Positions 7,221 to 10,836 of a stretch of DNA of 10,836 nt are shown in pieces. The position numbers were made by a program, and so were the translations under genes. Within the stretch, counting starts at the first letter, position 1. Every line of letters starts with the position of its first letter. The stretch is from Caulobacter sp. CCH9-E1 (GTDB lineage Bacteria; Pseudomonadota; Alphaproteobacteria; Caulobacterales; Caulobacteraceae): positions 1 through 10,836 of the forward strand of contig NZ_LSJA01000023.1 in assembly GCF_001556515.1 (NCBI RefSeq). The letters run 5' to 3'. A model generated the notes under the pieces. That model saw nothing but the letters and a program-made list of their open reading frames with translations. It ran no database searches and was not told where the DNA came from.

Positions 7221-7252
7221 GCAACCCAGCGACAGCATTGTCGCCGGGTTGC
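7221..7252. terminator. Hairpin between MFS gene and sigma-factor gene
   Basis: GCAACCC (7221-7227) pairs with GGGTTGC (7246-7252), and CGACA (7230-7234) pairs with TGTCG (7239-7243), separated by a 2x2 internal mismatch and closed by a GCAT loop. In the leftward direction it starts 14 bases after the MFS stop codon, as a terminator would, but the following sequence is CATTCC rather than a T tract; the T-rich side (CTTTGGG) faces right, where no rightward gene lies to the left. It may separate the MFS transcript from the signalling operon or act in the sigma-factor leader. Confidence 0.45.
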
Positions 7253-7266
7253 TTTGGGCTCGGCGC

Positions 7267-8934
7267 CTAATCCTCGATCGGATTGTGCCGCGTATCCTTC
7301 AGGAACAGCCCGCCGATAACGGCGGTCACCGTAGCGATGATCACCGGATACCAGAGGCCCGAATAGATATCGCCCGTCGCCGCCACGATCGCGAAGGCCG
7401 TGGTGGGCAGGAAGCCGCCGAACCAGCCGTTGCCGATATGATAGGGCAGCGACATCGCCGTGTAGCGAATCCGCGTCGGGAACATCTCGACCAGCATGGC
7501 CGCGATCGGGCCGTAGACCATGGTCACATAGATCACCAGGATCGCCAGCAGGCCGATGACCACGGGCTTGTTGACGAGCGCCGGATCGGCCTTGGCCGGA
7601 TAGCCGGCCGCCTTCAGTTGGGCGCCGAGATCGGCCTCCCAGGCCTTGCGGCCGTCGGCGAAGGCCTTGCCCGTGGCGCCCTGGGGATCGAAGCCCGATA
7701 GGCTGACGCCGCCGACCTGGACGGTGGTCGGCGCGCCGGCCGGGATGTCCTGCGACGTGTAGGTCACGCCCGCCTTGGCGAGATAGGCCTTGGCCACATC
7801 GCAGGGCGTATTGAACTTGGCCTTGCCCACCGGATCGAACTGGAAGGCGCACGTAGCCGGATCGGCGTTGACGACGACCGGCGCCGACGCTTCCGCCCGA
7901 GCCAGCACCGGGTTTGCGTAGGTGGTGATCGCCTTGAAGATCGGGAAATAGGTCGCCGCCGCCAGCACGCAGCCGATGATGATGATCCACTTGCGGCCGA
8001 TCTTGTCCGACAGCCAGCCGAAGAAGACGAAGAACGGGGTGCCGATCAGCAGGCTGGTGGCGATCAGAAGATTGGCCAGCGCGCCGTCCAGCTTCAGCGT
8101 CTTTTCCAGGAAGAACTGGGCGTAGAACTGACCGCTGTACCAGACCACCGCCTGGCCCATGGTCAGGCCGAACAGCGACAGCAGCACGACCTTCAAATTC
8201 GACCAGCGGCCGAAGGCCTCGGCCAGCGGCTTCTTGGTCCCCTTCCCTTCCGAGATCATGCGCTGGAAGGTCGGGCTCTCGTGCAGCTTCAGGCGGATCC
8301 ACAGCGACACGCCCAGCAGCAGCAGCGAGACCAGGAACGGAATGCGCCAGCCCCAGGCCTTGAAGGCGTCCTCGCCCATCCAGGTGCGGGTGGCCAGGAT
8401 GACCAGCAGCGACAGGAAGAGACCGACGGTGGCCGTGGTCTGGATCCAGCTGGTGTAGAAGCCGCGGCGCCCCTCCGGCGCGTGCTCGGCCACATAGGTG
8501 GCCGCCCCACCGTACTCACCGCCCAGGGCCAGGCCCTGCACCAGGCGCATGACGATCAGGGCGATCGGCGCGGCGACGCCGATCTGCTCGTAGGATGGCA
8601 GCAGGCCGACCACGAAAGTCGAGACGCCCATCAGCAGCATGGTGATCAGGAAGGTGTTCTTGCGGCCCCAGATGTCGCCGAGTCGTCCAAAGATCACCGC
8701 GCCGAGAGGCCGGATCGCAAAGCCGGCGGCGAAGGCCAGCAGGGCCAGGATGAAGCCGGTGGTCTCGTTGACGCCCGAGAAGAAGTGGCCGGTGATGATC
8801 ACCGCCAGCGAGCCATAGAGATAGAAGTCGTACCACTCGAACACGGTGCCGAGCGAGGACGCCCCGATCACCAGCGCATCGCGCCCCTTGCCCGTTTTCC
8901 CCTGGGCGGGCGCGGCTTGGCTGTCAGCCCCCAT
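7267..8934 (-). CDS. MFS transporter, metabolite:H+ symporter (MHS) family, with large periplasmic insert
   Basis: Inner-membrane proton symporter of the major facilitator superfamily, MHS group (relatives: ProP, KgtP, ShiA, YhjE), which import small organic acids, betaines or similar solutes. The first helix carries the group hallmark GTVFEWYDFYLYG (29-41). The cytoplasmic loop 2-3 motif is GRLGDIWGRK (83-92), the fourth-helix region has MRLVQGLALGGEYGG (129-143), and the loop 8-9 repeat is GWLSDKIGRK (306-315). The protein is 555 aa, whereas family members are usually about 430-450. The excess is a hydrophilic stretch at about 337-456 between predicted helices 9 and 10, on the periplasmic side, holding two cysteines (C362, C378). 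The start at 8934 has AAGGGA eight bases upstream and the N-terminus is a short polar cytoplasmic tail. It precedes the sigma-factor gene by 90 bases in the same direction, with a hairpin between. The substrate cannot be assigned. Confidence 0.9.
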   Translation of the reverse strand: MGADSQAAPAQGKTGKGRDALVIGASSLGTVFEWYDFYLYGSLAVIITGHFFSGVNETTGFILALLAFAAGFAIRPLGAVIFGRLGDIWGRKNTFLITMLLMGVSTFVVGLLPSYEQIGVAAPIALIVMRLVQGLALGGEYGGAATYVAEHAPEGRRGFYTSWIQTTATVGLFLSLLVILATRTWMGEDAFKAWGWRIPFLVSLLLLGVSLWIRLKLHESPTFQRMISEGKGTKKPLAEAFGRWSNLKVVLLSLFGLTMGQAVVWYSGQFYAQFFLEKTLKLDGALANLLIATSLLIGTPFFVFFGWLSDKIGRKWIIIIGCVLAAATYFPIFKAITTYANPVLARAEASAPVVVNADPATCAFQFDPVGKAKFNTPCDVAKAYLAKAGVTYTSQDIPAGAPTTVQVGGVSLSGFDPQGATGKAFADGRKAWEADLGAQLKAAGYPAKADPALVNKPVVIGLLAILVIYVTMVYGPIAAMLVEMFPTRIRYTAMSLPYHIGNGWFGGFLPTTAFAIVAATGDIYSGLWYPVIIATVTAVIGGLFLKDTRHNPIED

Positions 8935-9132
8935 CGATGAATTCCCTTCCCTGAACGCCGCGTTTCCCCGCGGTCAAGCAGGACCCTAACTCAGCGAACG
9001 TGACTCTTGCGATGCAGGAAATCTGGGAGCGGTCACTTTTTTGGGACCGGTTTCCACAATGCGAGGCGCGACGCGCGCGATGACGGCGCGGCCGCGATAT
9101 GCCATCACGCCGGAAGAGGAAGAGGAGCCGCC
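8935..9132. promoter_or_regulatory. Divergent intergenic region between MFS and isomerase genes
   Basis: Promoters for both the leftward MFS gene and the rightward isomerase gene should lie in these 198 bases. On the minus strand TTGACC (8977-8972) resembles a housekeeping -35 hexamer, but no good -10 lies 16-18 bases further. Small inverted repeats are CCGCG/CGCGG (8958-8962 with 8969-8973) and CGGTC/GACCG (9030-9034 with 9045-9049, spanning a six-T run). A GANTC site, the target of the Caulobacter CcrM methylase, is at 9002-9006. None is enough for a firm promoter call. Confidence 0.35.
9122..9127 (+). promoter_or_regulatory. Ribosome binding site deciding the isomerase start
   Basis: GAGGAG with a five-base spacer before ATG at 9133. 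It is part of a longer purine run (9112-9127). Upstream in-frame codons back to 9007 have no comparable motif and would place about 40 extra residues before a good signal peptide. Confidence 0.7.
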
Positions 9133-9750
9133 ATGACCGTCTCGAAGATCGCCCGTCGCGCCCTGGTCGGCGCCCTGGCCGCAGTCCCTCTTTTCGCCGG
9201 GGCCGCCTCGCCCGCCCTCGCCGCCGGCAAGCCGCGCGTGGCGATCGAGACCGAAAAGGGGACCATCATCGTCGAACTGGAGGACAAGAAGGCGCCGATC
9301 ACGGCGACGAACTTCCTCTATTATGTCGACAAGCACCGCTTCGACGGCGGCCAGTTCTTCCGCGCCAACCGGGCCAAGGGCGCGGCCGGCGCCGGCTCGA
9401 TCCAGGGCCAGCCCAAGCCCTATTCCCGCCGCGCGCCGCCGATCGCTCATGAGAGCACGCTGAAGACGGGCTTGAAGCACAAGGCCGGCGCCATCTCGAT
9501 GGGGCGCGACGCGCCCGGCTCCGCCACCGCCGACTTCTTCATCTGCGCCAGCGCCCAGCCCTATCTCGACGCCAAGCCCGGCAAGTCCGACGCGGCGCAG
9601 GGCTATGCGGTGTTCGGCTATGTCGTGCAGGGCATGGACGTCGTGAAGAAGATCCTGGCGGGCCGCACCGACGGCCCGACCAACGTGCCCTCGATGAAGG
9701 GCCAGATCCTCAACCCGCCCGTGAAGATCATCAGCGTCAAGCGGGTCTAG
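9133..9750 (+). CDS. Periplasmic cyclophilin-type peptidyl-prolyl cis-trans isomerase
   Basis: Cyclophilin-fold prolyl isomerase that speeds folding of exported proteins. The 205-aa precursor has a signal peptide (RR at 8-9, hydrophobic 10-24, cleavage probably after SPALA at 30), so the mature enzyme is periplasmic. Family landmarks: ETEKGTIIVELEDKKAPITATNF... starting at 39, catalytic Arg as R77 in FFRANR (cyclophilin A Arg55), Q91 in IQGQ (Gln63), then AISMGRDAPGSATADFFIC (120-138) and YAVFGYVVQGMDVV (158-171). Compared with cyclophilin A, His54 is Phe, Gln111 is Asp (D134) and His126 is Tyr; the Tyr also occurs in E. coli PpiA. ATG at 9133 is chosen for its ribosome site and the signal peptide. 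A short upstream frame ends in an ATGA overlap with this start. A hairpin follows the stop codon. It is divergent from the MFS gene and probably its own transcript. Confidence 0.92.
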   Translation: MTVSKIARRALVGALAAVPLFAGAASPALAAGKPRVAIETEKGTIIVELEDKKAPITATNFLYYVDKHRFDGGQFFRANRAKGAAGAGSIQGQPKPYSRRAPPIAHESTLKTGLKHKAGAISMGRDAPGSATADFFICASAQPYLDAKPGKSDAAQGYAVFGYVVQGMDVVKKILAGRTDGPTNVPSMKGQILNPPVKIISVKRV

Positions 9751-9778
9751 GGACCCAAGCCCGCCGAGCCGCATTTTA

Positions 9779-9800
9779 CGCCAGCCGGCTTGCGCTGGCG
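9779..9800 (+). terminator. Hairpin after the isomerase gene
   Basis: CGCCAGC (9779-9785) pairs with GCTGGCG (9794-9800) around an 8-base loop, 28 bases after the isomerase stop codon. The following CATTTATACT is AT-rich but has no clean T run, so termination strength is uncertain. It lies just before the AT palindrome at 9803-9815. Confidence 0.45.
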
Positions 9801-9802
9801 CA

Positions 9803-9815
9803 TTTATACTATAAA
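9803..9815 (+). promoter_or_regulatory. AT-only palindrome before the sugar dehydrogenase gene
   Basis: TTTATA-C-TATAAA is a perfect 13-base inverted repeat, a sharp AT island in GC-rich surroundings, 35 bases before the GTG start. It contains -10-like hexamers (TATACT 9805-9810; TATAAA 9810-9815), but no -35 element at 16-18 bases was found. It could be the -10 region of an activator-dependent promoter, an operator, or both. The assignment is inference. Confidence 0.4.
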
Positions 9816-9836
9816 CGCCGACGCGAACATCCGCGC

Positions 9837-9844
9837 GGGAGGAG
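9837..9844 (+). promoter_or_regulatory. Ribosome binding site supporting a GTG start
   Basis: GGGAGGAG followed by a six-base spacer (ACTTAC) and GTG at 9851. No ATG in frame lies nearby, and the Rossmann fold begins at the second codon, so the GTG start is secure. Confidence 0.75.
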
Positions 9845-9850
9845 ACTTAC

Positions 9851-10774
9851 GTGATCCGCATCGGCCTCGTCGGCGTGGGCAAGATCGCCCATGACCAGCA
9901 CATTCCCGCGATCGCCGCGGATCCGCGCTTCGACCTGGTCGCCGCCGCCAGCCGCAGCCAGCCGGACCTCGGCGGCTTGCCGGTCTTCCACGACATCGAA
10001 CAGATGCTGGCCGAAGGCCCCGCGATGGACGCCGTCTCCCTCTGCACGCCGCCGCAAGCGCGCCGCGAGACCGCGCTCGCCGCCCTGCGCGCCGGCAAGC
10101 ACGTCTTTCTGGAAAAGCCTCCCGGCGCCACGGTCGGCGAGGTGGCCGAGCTGGCCGCCGTCGCGCGCGAACAGGGCGTCGTGCTGTTCACCAGCTGGCA
10201 CTCGCGCTTCGCCGCCGGCGTGCCTCGGGCCAAGGCCTGGCTGGCGGCCAACCCGGTCCGCACGCTGTCCATCGAGTGGCGCGAGGACGTCCGCCGCTGG
10301 CACCCGGGTCAGACCTGGATCTGGCAGGCCGGCGGCATGGGCGTGTTCGACCCGGCCATCAACGCCCTGTCGATCCTGACCGAGATCATGCCCGACGAGG
10401 TCTTCGTCACCAACGCCAGGCTGCAAGTCCCCGAGAACGTCCAGTCGCCGATCGCCGGCCACCTCGACATGACCACCCTGAACGGCGCGACCATCACCGC
10501 CGACCTCGACTTCCTGCAGACCGGGCCCCAGACCTGGGACATCACCGCCTGGAGCGACGCCGGCGAGCTGAAGCTATCGCTGGGCGGGGCGGAACTGACG
10601 ATCGACGGCAAGGCTGTGGAAGTCGGCGAGAACCGCGAATATCCTGGCCTCTACGACCGCTTCGCGACCCTGATCGCCGAGGGGCGCTCGGAAGTGGACG
10701 TGCGCCCGCTGACGCTGGTGGCCGACGCGTACATGGTCGGGACGCGCGAGAGCGTCGAGGCGTTTGTGGAGTAG
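9851..10774 (+). CDS. Gfo/Idh/MocA-family D-galactose/L-arabinose 1-dehydrogenase
   Basis: NAD(P)-dependent cytoplasmic aldose dehydrogenase expected to oxidise the anomeric carbon of D-galactose or L-arabinose to the lactone, the first step of a non-phosphorylating pathway. The 307-aa protein has an N-terminal Rossmann fold (GLVGVGKIA at 5-13), the second nucleotide-side motif SLCTPPQ (63-69) and the family EKPPG motif with K89. The substrate domain carries WREDVRRWHPGQTWIW (143-158) and GVFDPAINALS (164-174), where D167 and N171 match the Asp/Asn pair of the Azospirillum brasilense L-arabinose 1-dehydrogenase as I recall it. The end (SEVDVRPLTLVADAYMVG) also fits. Length matches that enzyme and the Pseudomonas galactose dehydrogenase. 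The start is GTG with a strong ribosome site. It follows the isomerase gene by 100 bases with a hairpin and an AT palindrome between, so it probably has its own promoter. The choice between galactose and arabinose cannot be made from sequence. Confidence 0.88.
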   Translation: MIRIGLVGVGKIAHDQHIPAIAADPRFDLVAAASRSQPDLGGLPVFHDIEQMLAEGPAMDAVSLCTPPQARRETALAALRAGKHVFLEKPPGATVGEVAELAAVAREQGVVLFTSWHSRFAAGVPRAKAWLAANPVRTLSIEWREDVRRWHPGQTWIWQAGGMGVFDPAINALSILTEIMPDEVFVTNARLQVPENVQSPIAGHLDMTTLNGATITADLDFLQTGPQTWDITAWSDAGELKLSLGGAELTIDGKAVEVGENREYPGLYDRFATLIAEGRSEVDVRPLTLVADAYMVGTRESVEAFVE

Positions 10775-10786
10775 GGGTTTGTAGAT

Positions 10787-10836
10787 GCTCCCCCGCGATG
10801 CGGGGGAGCTGTCGCGGAGCGACTGAGGGGGCTAAC
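10787..10836. repeat. REP-like palindromic intergenic element, cut by the window end
   Basis: Two adjacent perfect hairpins: GCTCCCCCGC (10787-10796) with GCGGGGGAGC (10800-10809) around GAT, then GTCGC (10811-10815) with GCGAC (10819-10823) around GGA. A third segment, GAGGGGGC (10825-10832), can pair with the first arm instead, giving an alternative larger structure enclosing the second hairpin. The element starts 12 bases after the dehydrogenase stop codon. It resembles a GC-rich intergenic repeat I recall from Caulobacter genomes. It may also serve as the 3' end of the upstream mRNA. Confidence 0.65.

Noticed and set aside
7177..7266. Fur box before the sigma-factor gene
   Set aside because: No AT-rich 19-base palindrome resembling a Fur site is present, so iron control is not supported by the sequence.
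9007..9132. N-terminal extension of the isomerase to 9007
   Set aside because: It would add 42 low-complexity residues before a normal signal peptide and ignores the GAGGAG site serving ATG at 9133.
8986..9774. 262-codon leftward frame opposite the isomerase gene
   Set aside because: Antisense shadow of a gene with clear cyclophilin motifs and signal peptide; its own translation has no domain signature.

Overview
This is a high-GC (roughly two-thirds G+C) chromosomal window that looks like Caulobacter or a close relative in Caulobacterales. The reasons are the strong third-position G/C bias with long antisense shadow frames, the TonB-receptor and FecI/FecR gene set, and a GC-rich hairpin element at the right edge that resembles an intergenic repeat I remember from Caulobacter genomes. 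The species call is inference. No rRNA, tRNA, CRISPR array, insertion sequence or phage gene was recognised.

Layout. Positions 1-404 hold no supportable gene, only two GC-rich hairpins with a shared stem sequence. Five genes then read leftward. In transcription order they are a metabolite:H+ symporter-type MFS transporter (8934-7267), an ECF sigma factor of the FecI type (7176-6586), its FecR-type membrane anti-sigma/sensor (6622-5627, overlapping the sigma gene), a large TonB-dependent outer-membrane transducer with an N-terminal STN signalling domain (5498-2214), and a gamma-glutamyltransferase with a signal peptide (2141-405). A 198-base divergent intergenic region follows. Two genes then read rightward: a periplasmic cyclophilin-type peptidyl-prolyl isomerase (9133-9750) and a Gfo/Idh/MocA-family sugar dehydrogenase closest to D-galactose/L-arabinose 1-dehydrogenases (9851-10774). 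The window ends inside the hairpin repeat.

How the genes may work together. The sigma factor, FecR and STN-bearing receptor form a textbook cell-surface signalling trio: substrate binding at the outer membrane is relayed by the STN domain to FecR, which releases the sigma factor to transcribe the receptor gene. The gamma-glutamyltransferase lies only 72 bases behind the receptor in the same direction, so the trio may control uptake plus periplasmic cleavage of a gamma-glutamyl compound, with the MFS symporter as a possible inner-membrane step. The substrate is unknown, no Fur-like site was seen, and the joint function is inference. The transferase carries Asn where the E. coli enzyme has the substrate-binding Asp433. 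The two rightward genes look like separate functions: envelope protein folding and the first oxidation step of an aldose.
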